DNA from: Codonopsis lanceolata | Taxonomy: Eukaryota > Streptophyta > Magnoliopsida > Asterales > Campanulaceae | Assembly: GCA_013146195.2 (NCBI GenBank) | Contig: CM028380.1 | Location: 87,050,049-87,114,048, forward strand | Direction of reading: 5' to 3' | DNA: 64,000 nt | The notes under the pieces: model-generated | What the model saw: the letters and a program-made list of their open reading frames with translations, nothing else | The model's database searches: none | Told to the model about the DNA's origin: nothing | Position numbers and translations under genes: made by a program | Shown: positions 12,131 through 23,236 of the stretch, piece by piece | How positions within the stretch are numbered: position 1 is the first letter of the stretch | Layout: the number at the start of each line of letters is the position of its first letter

Positions 12131-12779
12131 TAAGTTTCGTTTCCATAATCTATCTTACTTAAATCGTTCTTATTTTTTTCATCTATTTGATTCTCTTCTT
12201 CCTTTAAACTAAGATCATTAATCTTAGTTTGTTCTTTTATAAATTTGTGTTTTGTTTGTTTATTTCAAACCATAAAACTTCTAGGGTTATAAATCAAAAA
12301 AAAAAAAAAAACCTACAGCTACTAATCATGTTACTGTTCACAGACTGTAAAAAAACAAAAAACAAAAAAACTTGCTTTTGTTATTGTTTACAGCAAGTTT
12401 CAACAAATAAAAAAAAGAGATAAAACAACTTGCGGTCTACACAAAAAGAAATCCGAAAAAAAATATGTTGTTACTATTCACATTACTGTTTACGTCAGTC
12501 CCAAAAAAAAAAAACTTTTTTGTGGTAATATTCTTTTCGGACAACCCATCTAGATTCTAACGTTAAAAAAATAATGAATCTTCTTTTACAAACTAATCGT
12601 TGAGCTAATCATCCTTGAAATTCTACTCTTAATTTTCTTTTCTCTACACGTGATTCTTATTGATTAAGTTTCTTGGTTTAGCTTGCTTTGTTAATCACTA
12701 TTTAATTGCTTAGTTCTTTTAGAACTTGGAGGAATTGAAAGTGAGGGAGAGTAGGTAAACACGAGAGGAGTGACATTAA
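12131..12779 (+). other. Untranslated leader of element A
   Basis: AT-rich sequence with several A runs (12296-12310, 12345-12370, 12496-12510) lies between the primer site and the first coding-like sequence. No domain or conserved ORF is seen. Confidence 0.6.
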
Positions 12780-13945
12780 TTGAGCGATACACGTAAGGGA
12801 GTGGGTGAGGTGATTTTCTTTGCTAATAATATTTCTCACAGGTACACCATGTCTAATACAAGTGAGAATAATGTTCCAACCTTTTATATGCGACTTTATA
12901 TGGAAGGGTTTGTGAGAGATTTGTATAAAACTATGAGGGAGCAAAAGGAGGATCCAATGGAGGAGATTGGGAAAATTCGTAGTGAAAGAAAGAAAAGAAT
13001 AAGAGAGGGAGGTAATGAACCTACTGATGTGCCAAGACGTAGAATAGATGAAAAAAATTAATTTTGAGAAATATTGGGAGGATCTTCGGTTGCAAATTAA
13101 GAACTCAAAACTCAAAGAAGTGGAGGTAAATAAGGGTGACAAAAATTCTTCTAAACCTTTACCAATAGGTGATGAGAGAGAAAACAATATGGTAGTTAGG
13201 AGGATGTTAGAATTGAGAGTTCCAAGTGCTGAAGAGATTGAAAAAGAGAAAATATTCTTTACAAGGTGCAAAGTGCAAGAGCGAATTTGTGGGGTGATCA
13301 TTGATGGAAGTAGTTGTACTAATGTTGCTAGTGTGACCATGGTTGAGAAATTAGGGTTACCTACAACCAAACATCCTAAACCCTACAAGTTACAAGGCTT
13401 GAATGGAGGAGGTATGTTGAGGGTGAACAAGCAGGTGCTTGTGAAGTTCAAGATTAGGAGATACGAAGATGAGGTGATGTGTGATGTGGTGCCAATACGA
13501 CAAACTTGTTTATTGCTATGGCGACCTTGGCAAGTTGAGAGGAGTGTTAATTATGATGGTAACACAAAAAGACATTTATTTGTACACAATCAAATAACCA
13601 TTAAGCTTGTACCATTGACTCCAACACAAGCTTATGAGAACTTTATGATGTTAAGTTCAATAGTTAGTAAAGAGAGAAAGGCTAGTGAGGAAAACAATAT
13701 AGAGAAGCCTTAAAAAAAAGAGCTTGAGAGAAAATAAAGAGAGTTTGGCTAGAGAGCAAAGTGAGGAGAGTGAGATAGCCAAGAAAAAGGAGAGCTCAAG
13801 TGAAAATAATGAGAGTTTGTCTAGAGATAAAAGTGAGTTTTGTGAGATAGCCAAGAAATAGGAGAGCTTGAATGAAAAGAAGAGTGAGAGGCCGATTTTA
13901 GAGACTAGTGAAAGATGTGAGATAACTGGGCAAAAGGAGAGGAAA
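12780..13945 (+). pseudogene. Gag-protease-like region of element A, broken
   Basis: A short frame (12780-13061) overlaps the main frame starting at 13048. The main frame has a retropepsin-like segment (CGVIIDGSSCTNVASVTMVE near 13290-13350, LLLWRPWQ near 13510-13535, where functional relatives have a GRPW motif). The active-site motif reads DGSS rather than D-S/T-G, as is common in this plant group. The frame stops at TAA 13711-13713 beside an A8 run; in the next frame a Lys/Glu/Ser-rich linker with imperfect repeats (EIAKKKESSSENNESLS) continues to the solo-LTR insertion, with one more stop near 13858. A typical zinc-knuckle gag domain is not seen. Clade is uncertain beyond Ty3/gypsy. Confidence 0.65.
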
Positions 13946-13950
13946 ATTAG

Positions 13951-16510
13951 TGTGAGAACCCAAAACCTACTTGTATTACTTGTCTTCCATACTTGTTTCA
14001 CATGATTAGAATATGTTTTTAACATGCTAGTAGTATCCCTAACATGATTGACTCGATTGCATTCCTTGATCGAACCGTAATTGTCGTATCGAACGCCTAT
14101 TGCCTTGCATGCTCTAGATTGACTTGTTCTTGCTCGAGCTTTGATATTTGGACTTAGCCAAGACCTTGAGAGACATTTATCATTGTTATAAGGACCCTTT
14201 ATACTCATTCTAATGTTTCTTTGAGTTGTATATGCCTTGTATGCGTTATACGTGCAAATCTGAACCTGTTTGACCTAAAGTATGTCCTGAGGAATCGTTC
14301 TACTCTGCCAACCGAACATTTTGGGATTTTTTCGGCCACCATAACCGAACAAAATGATGGAAGTTCGGCCATCACAGCCGAACTGAAGGAATTTCCAGCA
14401 AAACGTGATTTTCTGCAACATTTGGCTGATTACGATCTTACCCTTACTAAACCTCTACCATTAGTGACTTAAACCACATGTATTAGAGTCTTATTAGCCT
14501 AATCTAAGCCTAATTAAGATTTCTAAACCTATTTCAACCATTCATCAAGTGACATGTGTACTCCACTAACACCTTAATTAAGCTGATCTACACTACATCA
14601 GCTCTAGTCTTCATTTCACGATTCATTTCTTCATTCCGTCTTCTCTGGTCTGGAGAGAGTAGTGCGTGAGAGTCTCCGTGAGATACGTCCTTGAGGGTTT
14701 ACTTCCAAGAGATTTCAAGACCCGCTAACGATTCCGAGATCGCCGTTGCGTAGCCGCCGTCGAGACGAGCGTTCGACACCGATCGGTTTTTCGTGCTTCG
14801 TCTTTTGCTTGGCTTGAGGTAAGCTATCAATTTCCCTTAGGTCCATGTTAGAGATAACATGCTACCCCTTCTTGCTTCCCTTCTCTCATGTCTAAATCGT
14901 TGCTCTCCTTGATTTCTACCATGATATTGGAGTATTTTTTAGAGTATGAAAATCTGGAAGTATAGACTATGAATGTAAATGTCGTGATTTGGACACTAAG
15001 CCTAGAAGTAAAAGTGTTCTACTCTACATTAGAAATAACTATTATTCTTGGGTCATAGACTTTCGAACATTATTTGGGAAAACGTGATCTAGGGTTCCAC
15101 AATTTAGGAATTTGAGTTTATTGTTAGTTATGGTTATAAATTGGATTAATGACTTAGATTAATCAATGCGATGACTTAGAAAAGAGTTGGAATTGCAAAT
15201 AGTGTTTAACTCTATTTGGTTCGAATTATAGAAATGACTCAACGGAGTCGACATTAGTGAGCTATTGAACAATACCGGCTCAATGATCGATCCCTACGAC
15301 GTTATTACATGCGTTCAACTAGAAAACTAATTCTAGACTATTGAAACGGATTGACTGTCATGCTTGTATCTTTATGACATAATAAATGCATACTTGATAA
15401 TTGATATATTGAGTTCGCTCTTGTCGAGCTCAATCTTGATTGTTTATTGATGACATTATATACTAATCTTGAACGAGGACGCTCTTGTTGGACTTGTTCC
15501 ATATTGAGTGATTGTTAAGTAAATACTACTTGGCATTGCATAAGTCCAGCTGGCATACTTGTTATTGCACACACACCTCCACGGCGGGCCACCGTGGGGA
15601 AGAGCTCTCCTTGGCCAACCAATACGCGACCATTGAGAATGACTATTGTTTCCCGAGCATTCCTCGGAGATCGATGTATTATCACAACCATCGATTATCG
15701 CACGCTATCGAAGGTGTCTGTTTTGCAGGTCTACGAAGCGGCCCAGCTCTATATCCTCATATTATGTGAACTACGTGCAATAATGTGCATCTTAAATAAT
15801 TGATATACATGATTGAAATATTGTCTTGCCTAACGTGTTGCATAATGCCATGTCATGCATGATTGATAGCTTACGAGTCATTATGACTTACCCGTTCCCC
15901 TGTATTTTTTTTTAGATCCTAGCAGGACAGGACCTTCCCATTGAGGCTCGCAGTGCTCGTATACCTTAGTTCTCTTTTGATCCGACTTTTGCGGTTGAAG
16001 AGGTGGTTTTAGAAGTCCTCTTCTCTTCTTTTGTATTTTGCAAGGACGATGGGTATAAGTTAGTCATCTAGACTATGCTTGGGATTGTATAGACTTGTAC
16101 TCGTGTATTCCTGTTGGCTACCGTAGTATTAATTCTTGTAGTATTTATACTTCTCTTGATGCCGGCAATTATGTTAGCCGTGCCTTGTATATCGTGTGTT
16201 GTTCACTACGCATAGACTTCCTCTGAGCACTCTTTTAGCTCTTATTATTCCCTGTTATATTTATTGCTTAGCTTGGGTTCCGGCTGTAGTGTCGCCGAAG
16301 ACTTAGATTTATTGCTTAACCGTTTATCAGGTGAAATGATTTTGAAAATACCGACCGTTAGAGTCGAGTTCTTTTGCGACTGAAATGTTACGTCAGTTTT
16401 AAAATATTTTGAGTCCTTGCATGTTCTTCCTTTATTGTCCTTTCTTGTCTCGTATTGTTTGGCGCTCCGGTCCGCGGTCCCCTCTCGGGTCTGGGGTCGG
16501 GGTCGCCACA
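13951..16510 (+). mobile_element. Solo LTR inside element A
   Basis: It begins TGTGAGAACCC and ends GGGTCGCCACA-like (GGTCGCCACA), flanked by the duplication ATTAG at 13946-13950 and 16511-16515. No polypurine tract, primer site or internal region is present, so it is a solo LTR, the usual product of recombination between the two LTRs of one element. It is related to the LTR at 59-3053 by termini and internal layout. It contains an inverted TTCGGC/GCCGAA cluster at 14311-14385. ORFs in it are chance frames. Confidence 0.88.
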
Positions 16511-18205
16511 ATTAGTGTGTGCTCTCAAAAGAAAGAGTGTGAGAAAGAGAAAGAGAAAGAAAGTGAGGCAAATTTTGATACTTATCAAGTTAATGTTGTA
16601 TTGCCAAAATCTATTGATTCTTTTTCAGAAACTTTTCAAGAGGCACCACCAAAAGAAATTATGAGATTCAAGGTGGAATACCAACAAGGTAAGGAAATTG
16701 TTATAGATCCTACATTTTCTCAAAGGTATGATCTTAATCTTTCTTCGAAGAATAAATTATGTGGTGAATTGTTACATGTTAAGCACCATTACATTGATAA
16801 CAAGCTCAATAGAGTTCTTGTTGAGTTTGGACAATTGACTAGGTTAGTGGACACTTGTGTCATGGGTAAAATTGTTAAGCCACCTAAATTATTACATCTT
16901 AAGCACGAAGGATTTGATAAGAAATTCAGAATTTTTAAAAGTGCTACTTGTGATAATTTGATTAGTCTTGTGAATTCCTTATTCATGAGAGGAGTTGTTA
17001 GTTCAGTTGACATGCCAATGAAATTCCAATTGCAAAGTTTAGTTAGTCATCATGGTTTAAGTGATTGGATGAAATGTAGTAAAAGCATGGCTAATGAATC
17101 AAAATCGACATTGCATATTCCTAACCATGTGTATGTAGGTCCATTCATGGATGATACTTTGGTTGATAAGTCATTAGGATTGCATTGTTTATTGAAAGTT
17201 GAGAGGGAATCTCTTAGTTGTGCATTGTATAAAACTAGAATTCATCTTTTTACAAGTTCATTGCATGATGATGGTATGATTGTGAATCTTAATATAGGAC
17301 ATCTTAAGCCATATCATGAGATAGTAGATGTGTTCCATAGCACTTTGATAGGTGTTGAATTGATGAGTTTGCATGGTGTGACTAAATTACCAAATTGTGT
17401 GAGTCCTATACGTGAGAACATGCAACATTCTTCTATATTGAGTTATGTTGATACATGTTTCAAAGGAAATGTTGTTTTCCATGTTATATTATTCTTTCAC
17501 AAGATTTATGAATTGCATGAGTTACATATGGATTCATGGAAAGAGACAACTCATGTTAAGCATGTTAAACCTTGGAAAGGTGATGAAATTCATGTTGTTG
17601 ATGATTATAAGCATGTTTTAACACATGAAATGATTTTTAAGCATAAAGGATGTTTATCCTTGAGATCACACTCTGGTTGTAATTTCTTATCGTTGCATGA
17701 TTCATTATTGATAAATATGGATATGCAAAAGATGAAAGTTTTTAGGTTGATCTTTGTACTTGGTGAAATCAATTGTTTGTTTCAAATCAAGGAATTAAGT
17801 AAGTTGAGGAGCGAAAGATTTGATTATGGTAGTATCTTGTCATATATAATCATTTTATTGATTTGTATGATTAATAGTATATGCTTTGGATTGCATAAAG
17901 TTTTGATGTTGAGCATGGTTGTACTAAAAAGGGGATTTACTAGGTTAATGTTTAAACCTGGTGATTGTGGTTCTATAAAGGATTTTCATGAGGGAACATC
18001 GAGTTGTGATAACTTGATGAGTGAGATTATAAACATTGATGGATTTACTTGTCATGACGAATTTGGATACATGAGTTGGTATGCCATATTGCATATTATC
18101 TTATTATACTTATTAATATATATCATTGACATTCCTTATAATGATCTTGTCGTGTTTAATGTTGCATATGTGATGTCATTCGTGGAAAGTCACCGAGTAA
18201 TGTAA
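16511..18205 (+). CDS. Long uninterrupted ORF of unknown function in element A
   Basis: From the end of the solo LTR the frame is open for about 564 codons to TAA 18203-18205. In the pre-insertion element it continued the Lys/Glu-rich linker (13714-13945) in frame. Early residues are Lys/Glu-rich (KKECEKEKEKESEANFDTYQ), the middle is His/Leu-rich with repeated HVKH/HLKP-type motifs, and the C-terminal third holds two strongly hydrophobic stretches near 17845-17900 and 18085-18135 that could be membrane segments. No protease, RT, RNase H or integrase motif is visible. Downstream, FEPGDRVW (18220-18250) resembles the end of a gypsy integrase, so this may be a pol-derived but heavily altered region. 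Function unknown. Confidence 0.5.
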   Translation: MSVCSQKKECEKEKEKESEANFDTYQVNVVLPKSIDSFSETFQEAPPKEIMRFKVEYQQGKEIVIDPTFSQRYDLNLSSKNKLCGELLHVKHHYIDNKLNRVLVEFGQLTRLVDTCVMGKIVKPPKLLHLKHEGFDKKFRIFKSATCDNLISLVNSLFMRGVVSSVDMPMKFQLQSLVSHHGLSDWMKCSKSMANESKSTLHIPNHVYVGPFMDDTLVDKSLGLHCLLKVERESLSCALYKTRIHLFTSSLHDDGMIVNLNIGHLKPYHEIVDVFHSTLIGVELMSLHGVTKLPNCVSPIRENMQHSSILSYVDTCFKGNVVFHVILFFHKIYELHELHMDSWKETTHVKHVKPWKGDEIHVVDDYKHVLTHEMIFKHKGCLSLRSHSGCNFLSLHDSLLINMDMQKMKVFRLIFVLGEINCLFQIKELSKLRSERFDYGSILSYIIILLICMINSICFGLHKVLMLSMVVLKRGFTRLMFKPGDCGSIKDFHEGTSSCDNLMSEIINIDGFTCHDEFGYMSWYAILHIILLYLLIYIIDIPYNDLVVFNVAYVMSFVESHRVM

Positions 18206-18627
18206 GTGAGATATGTTAGATTGGTATTTGAACCTGGTGATAGGGTTTGGATGTGTTTAATGGTGGGACATGTTCCTACACCAAGAGATGTTGTTGCTAA
18301 ATTATTTCATAACCCATTGTGTGCTAACAATGTTGTTCATATGGTAGTGCATAGTTTTGTTGTGTTTCTTCTATAGTTAAAGGAGGAAATCTTGATGGAG
18401 TACCAAAGTGTACCGATGGAAAGTCAAGTGAGCATGGTCTTTGATACCGATGATTGGAGATACATGAACTTGCATGGAATGGATTGCAAACATGGAGAGT
18501 ATGAGAAAATCGACGACATGAAATCATATGGTAAGCATACTTTTAGAGACTATATATTGGTTACTAAATCGTGTCTATGTGATGTAGGTCTTGATTTGAG
18601 GACAAATCCTTTTCAAGAGAGAGGGAA
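18206..18627 (+). other. 3' tail of element A with polypurine tract
   Basis: After the long ORF stop, the same frame resumes with VRLVFEPGDRVW, reminiscent of the integrase C-terminal region, then breaks. A second frame opens at 18392 and runs on into the LTR. The purine run AAGAGAGAGGGAA (about 18615-18627) directly precedes the 3' LTR and is the likely polypurine tract. Confidence 0.6.
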
Positions 18628-19103
18628 TGATATGATTCTAACCACCAACCAAGAACCAAGATTGTCACAAGCAAGGGAGAGGCATTGGAAGCATGTAGAT
18701 CAAGGTTCGAGGGTTCATATGAGCAAGGATCGAGGTTCAAGGGTTCTAAAATGCATAAAGTATGATTTGAAGATTCAAGAGTTCTATACAAACTTAATTC
18801 GTGGATTTATTGGAGATTCAGGCTATTACAATGGCTACTCTAAAAATTCAAACATGTCTTGTGAAGCCTTAGATTTCATGGAAGATGACTTGAAGACTCA
18901 AGAAATGTTCGTTAATGTCATACAATGACTTTGGAAGCATTTAACGACTAAAGGAAGACTTTAGGGGGCCAAAATGCAACTTTTAAAATTAGGCCTTTAC
19001 AAAAAACGGGATTTGTAGATTTTCCTTATTTTGGAGGATTTATGTTTCTTAAATAGATTAGGTAACTTACCTAATTGTTGCCTACATAGATTAGGTAAGT
19101 TAC
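18628..19103 (+). repeat. 3' LTR of element A, first part
   Basis: It starts TGATATGATTCTAACC and matches 11173-11645 closely. It stops at the GTTAC target of element X (19099-19103). The next pre-insertion sequence is not the rest of the LTR but an inverted copy of this same part (59160-59593), then the remainder (59594-60042). Confidence 0.9.
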
Positions 19104-19829
19104 TGATCGATGTCTTATTTTAATTATTTTCCTTGCAAGTGGACAAAACTATTGGAGAATAGTTTTGGAAAGCAAGGGTCGAACCACAGAGACAAGAAGA
19201 TCACAGATAGTACAATTTATTGATAGCAAATTATTAATCTAAGGGGGGTTTTTATATTTATTCTATTCTAAACTAATTATTATTATTCAAGTGTTTAACG
19301 AATTAGCAGCAATTACAGGTTATGAAGATCTTATGGTGGATGACAATCTAGGATTAGGGTTTCACTTGTATCTCCTCTATGCATAATTTTAATAAAGTAT
19401 CATTCAATCTTTTGGGTTCGTTCACTAAATATAGATATAGCCTGTTGAATTACTGTTCAGTCTCCATCTTCAAATAATCCATCCATTCTATATCCTAAGC
19501 ACAAGAACATATGATCTAACTGTCACTTAGGTCATATATGGAACCTGGTCCTAACTTATCACTCTCGTGTATCGATAGGTCCAATTTACTGTGATGGTGA
19601 GCCAGTGTACGACATATGCACATTGATCATGCAGTTATCCGCACATATAGACCTTTATTATTCACGATTAGATTAATTTGTTCAAAGAGAAATAATATAG
19701 GGATTGATAATCACCACAATCAACAAGAATTGAATGAACATAAATATAAATTAAAGTATAGATTCGATACAAGTTACCTCCCACCTCCTAGATTAATGAA
19801 GATTTAGTTCATCCTTGTAGATGAACAAC

Positions 19830-21143
19830 TGATCGATGTATTTTATACGTCGATTTTATATGCTTCTATGACTTAAATTATGCTATTTCACAAGGCTTTT
19901 GGCTACTAATATATGTTTTTGGTGAGTTATGTAAGTTTCAGGGTTTTTAGTGAAAATATGCGAAACTCCAGGGTTTTAAGTGCAAATTTCAAGAAGGGCC
20001 AAAAGAGAAAAAATGAAAAAAAAGTGAAGACTGTCAGATCTGAAGACCTTGCGGACGCAAGGTACCTCAGACCTTGCGACCGCAAGGTAGGCAGTACAAA
20101 TGAGAAGTCAAGCAGTCAAAGGCCAAACACATTGGAGACCTTGCGGACGCAAGGTACTCAACACCTTGCGACCGCAAGGTGGTCAGAATGCGATATGTTC
20201 GGATTTTCACACAGTGATTCGATTGGATTACAACTCCCGAGTATATATTGAAGTTAGATGCCGAGAGCAACATATAGAGAGACGGCTGGAAGCAGTCTTA
20301 GGAAGATTTTACGTAGTTTTTAGATTGTATATCATAATTAGATTGTGTAATTTCAAGTATTGAAGATCAAATCATGTATCCGATCATCTCCATGTGCTGT
20401 TCATTGTCTATGATGAACTAAATCATCCATAATCTAGGAGGTGGGAGGTAACTTGTATCAAATTTATGTTTTAATTCTTATATATGATCATTCAATTCTT
20501 GTTGATTGTGTTGTTTATCAATCCCTCTTTTATTTCGCTTTGAACAAATGAATGTAATCGCAAATAATAAAGGCCTAGAGGTGCGGATAACTGCATGACC
20601 AATGTGTATATGTCGTACACTGGCTCACCATCACAATAAATTGGACCTATCGATGCATGAGAATGATAAGTTAGGACCAGGTTCATACATGATCTAGGTG
20701 ACAGATAGATCACAACTCTAGGTGACAGCTAGATTTACAGTTCATGTGCTTAGGATATAGAATGGATGAATGTTGCGGGGATGGAGGCTGAACCAATTGT
20801 TCAACAGAATATATCTATCTTTAGTGAACGAACCTAAGAAATTGAATGTTAATTATTATGAATTGAACATAAAGGAGATACAAGTGAAACCCAGAATCCT
20901 AGATTGCCAACCACCATAAGATCTTCATATATGTAATTACTGCTAATTAGTTAAACATCTAAATATTAATAGTAGTTTAGAATAGAAATAAATATAAAAA
21001 CTCCCTTTAGATTAATAATTTGCTATCAATAAATTGCACTGTTCGTGATCACTTGTCTCTGTGGGTTCGACCCTTGCTTCCAATACTATTCTATAATAGC
21101 CTTGTCCACTTGCAAGGAAAAAGATTAAATAAAACATCGATCA
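19830..21143 (+). repeat. 5' LTR of element Y (1,314 bp)
   Basis: It begins TGATCGATGTATTTTATACG and ends AAACATCGATCA. It carries four 18-bp palindromes (20046-20180) and a TATATAT box at 20242. It is about 240 bp longer than the 3' LTR because the latter lost a block. Confidence 0.9.
20046..20248 (+). promoter_or_regulatory. 2+2 palindrome module and TATA in the Y 5' LTR
   Basis: Copies of ACCTTGCGNNCGCAAGGT lie at 20046-20063, 20071-20088, 20138-20155 and 20163-20180, that is steps of 25, 67 and 25 bp. TATATAT at 20242-20248 begins 61 bp after the last copy. Half-sites are exact while the two-base centre varies (GA, AC), which suggests dimeric protein sites or hairpins. The role as promoter element is inference from position. 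Confidence 0.6.
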
Positions 21144-21149
21144 AGTTTT

Positions 21150-21167
21150 TGGCGCCGTTGCCGGGGA
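21150..21167 (+). other. Primer binding site of element Y
   Basis: TGGCGCCGTTGCCGGGGA starts a few bases after the LTR end. This sequence is the usual minus-strand primer site in Athila/Tat-type plant elements; the tRNA identity (often given as Asp) was not checked. Confidence 0.85.
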
Positions 21168-21322
21168 AAACCTAGTTCACGTAGTTAGTTTGTTGGTAGC
21201 ATAGTTTTTAATTTAATTTAGTTTTTGATTTAATTTTCAGTTTTATAAAAAAATAAAAATACAAAATGATTTTATTTTGTTTTTAATAGTTAGCTGTTAT
21301 TAAATTGCTTTAAATTATTTTT

Positions 21323-23236
21323 ATGCACGGTCGTCGATCTTTGAATCCTAAATTGGTAGAATTGAATCAAGATATAAATATTGTTAGAAGAAATCAAGAA
21401 GTCCTTGAAAATCTAGCTCCCAAGTTGGATAATCAAGAATAATTGAATCAAGAGGATCCTCTGGTTGATCCTCCAATGGAAGAAAATAATAATAATCGTA
21501 ATCCTGAAAATCCAGTTAACCCAGTTAACCGGAATCAAAGAGAAGAAGAACCTGCAAGAAGAAATATGGAAGTAGTGGTAAATCAAAGAACTATTAATGA
21601 CTTTAGTAGACCTTCATTAAATGTTGTGACATCATGCTTAGTCTTGCCAGATGTTGTAAGGAATTTTGAATTAAAAGGTCATTATTTTAATGCAATACCA
21701 TCTTTTCATGGGATGCCTCATGAAGATCCTGTCAGTTTCTTAAGAGAATATGAATACATGATGAGTACTTTCCTTTAGAAGGGTTGACTGAAGATCAAAT
21801 TAAAATGAAATATTTTCCCAGTGCATTAAAAGAGTTGGCAAAGCGATGGTTTATGAACCTAACACCTAATAGTGTTTATACTTGGGCTCAATTATATGAT
21901 TTGTTTATGAGTAGATTCTACAAGCATGCATCTCTTACGGAATTCAGAAAACAAATCATGTCATTCCAAAATGAACCAGGTGAAACATTCCATGAGTCAT
22001 GGGATAGATTTAAAAATCTGCTCATTATGTGTCCTCATCATAATTTGGCTCAACATGTGTTAGTGCTTCAATTTTATCATGGTCTTTCGCCAGGCTTACA
22101 AACTATGGTTGATAGTGCAGCTGGTGGTTCTATTAATAGAATGACACCAGAAGCACTAGAAGAATTATTTAAGATGTTAAGTATTAATTCTCAACAGAAA
22201 AGTGCTAGAGGTAAATATAGGAGCCTATATCAATTACAAGATAAAACAGATACACAAGCTCAATTTGAAAATTGACAAATTCAAGAAGCATGTGCTTTAT
22301 GTGGATTATATTCTCACGCTACTAATTTTTATCCATCAAGTGCTATGTATTCTGAACAGGCTAATGCTATGAATATGTACCCTCAAAGGCCAAGGAATGA
22401 TCCCTATTCAAACACATATAATCCTGGTTGGAGGAATCATACTAACTTTTCTTGGGGAGGAAATAAGCCTTTGCAACCTCAACAATTCCAACCTCAACCA
22501 CCACAACCTCCACAGTTTCCAAATCAAAACCAGTTGAGAATTGAAGAAGTTCCCAAACAAGATGTAGCAAGTAAAGGTCAAGCAGCATTGATGAAATATA
22601 TGCTTGAAGAGATTGAAAATCTAAAGAAGCACATTGAAAATTCTGGAGCTGATAAAAGAGAAGAAGGGAAGTTCCCTAGTCAAACAGAGCAAGCCAAGTC
22701 AATCACCGTCTTGCGAAGCGGTAAGGTAATAGGTGAAGAGGTAAGTGACCCTGATCCTTCTTCTAAAGTGCATGTTACTGTAGAAAGTTCTGAAAAGGAA
22801 ATTGAAAAGGGAATTGAAAAAATAGTGATAGTAGTAATAAAGAGAATAATGAATCAAGCAATCAAGAAGTAGAAGTAGAAGTTCCAAATAAGGAACAAGA
22901 AAAAGAAGTTCAAAATAAAGATAAGCCAGTGGAAGTTGAAAAAGAAGTAGATCAAGAAGAAGAGGAACCTTATGTGGCTCCACCACCTTATGTTCCTCCA
23001 ATTCCGTTTCCAATAAGAATTATGAAAAACCGAATGGACAAACAATTTACGGAAATTTATAATATGTTATCCAAAGTGAATGTTAATCTTCCTTTGCTTA
23101 ATATTATTAAAAATATTCCAGCTTATGCAAAGTTTTTCAAAGATCTTCACTCTAAGAAACACAAGTTTGAAAACAATGAAAAGATTATTGTTTCGAAACG
23201 GCGTAAGTTTGTTTACAACCCGAATTACCCCCTAAG
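21323..23236 (+). pseudogene. Gag of element Y, broken
   Basis: Starts at MHGRRSLNPKLVELNQDIN and is homologous along its length to the X gag (57705 leftward). The gag core is at about 21560-22275 (PGETFHESWDRFKNLLIMCP near 21975-22035), followed by a CALCGLYSHATNFYPS stretch (22290-22340) where a zinc-knuckle-like site would be, a Pro/Gln-rich linker and a Glu/Lys-rich region (22900-22970). Breaks: TAA at 21440-21442, frameshift near 21775, TGA at 22273-22275, frameshifts near 22820 and 23200. Gag normally builds the virus-like particle; this copy cannot. Confidence 0.85.

Noticed and set aside
16409..16510. Upstream extension of the element A ORF into 16409
   Set aside because: Those codons belong to the solo LTR end; the native frame entered from the linker before the insertion at 13946.
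22699..23045. Phe/Leu/Tyr-rich hydrophobic minus-strand ORFs resembling membrane proteins
   Set aside because: They are the complement of the Glu/Lys-rich linker of the Y gag region; the same artefact appears at 54137-54433 against X.
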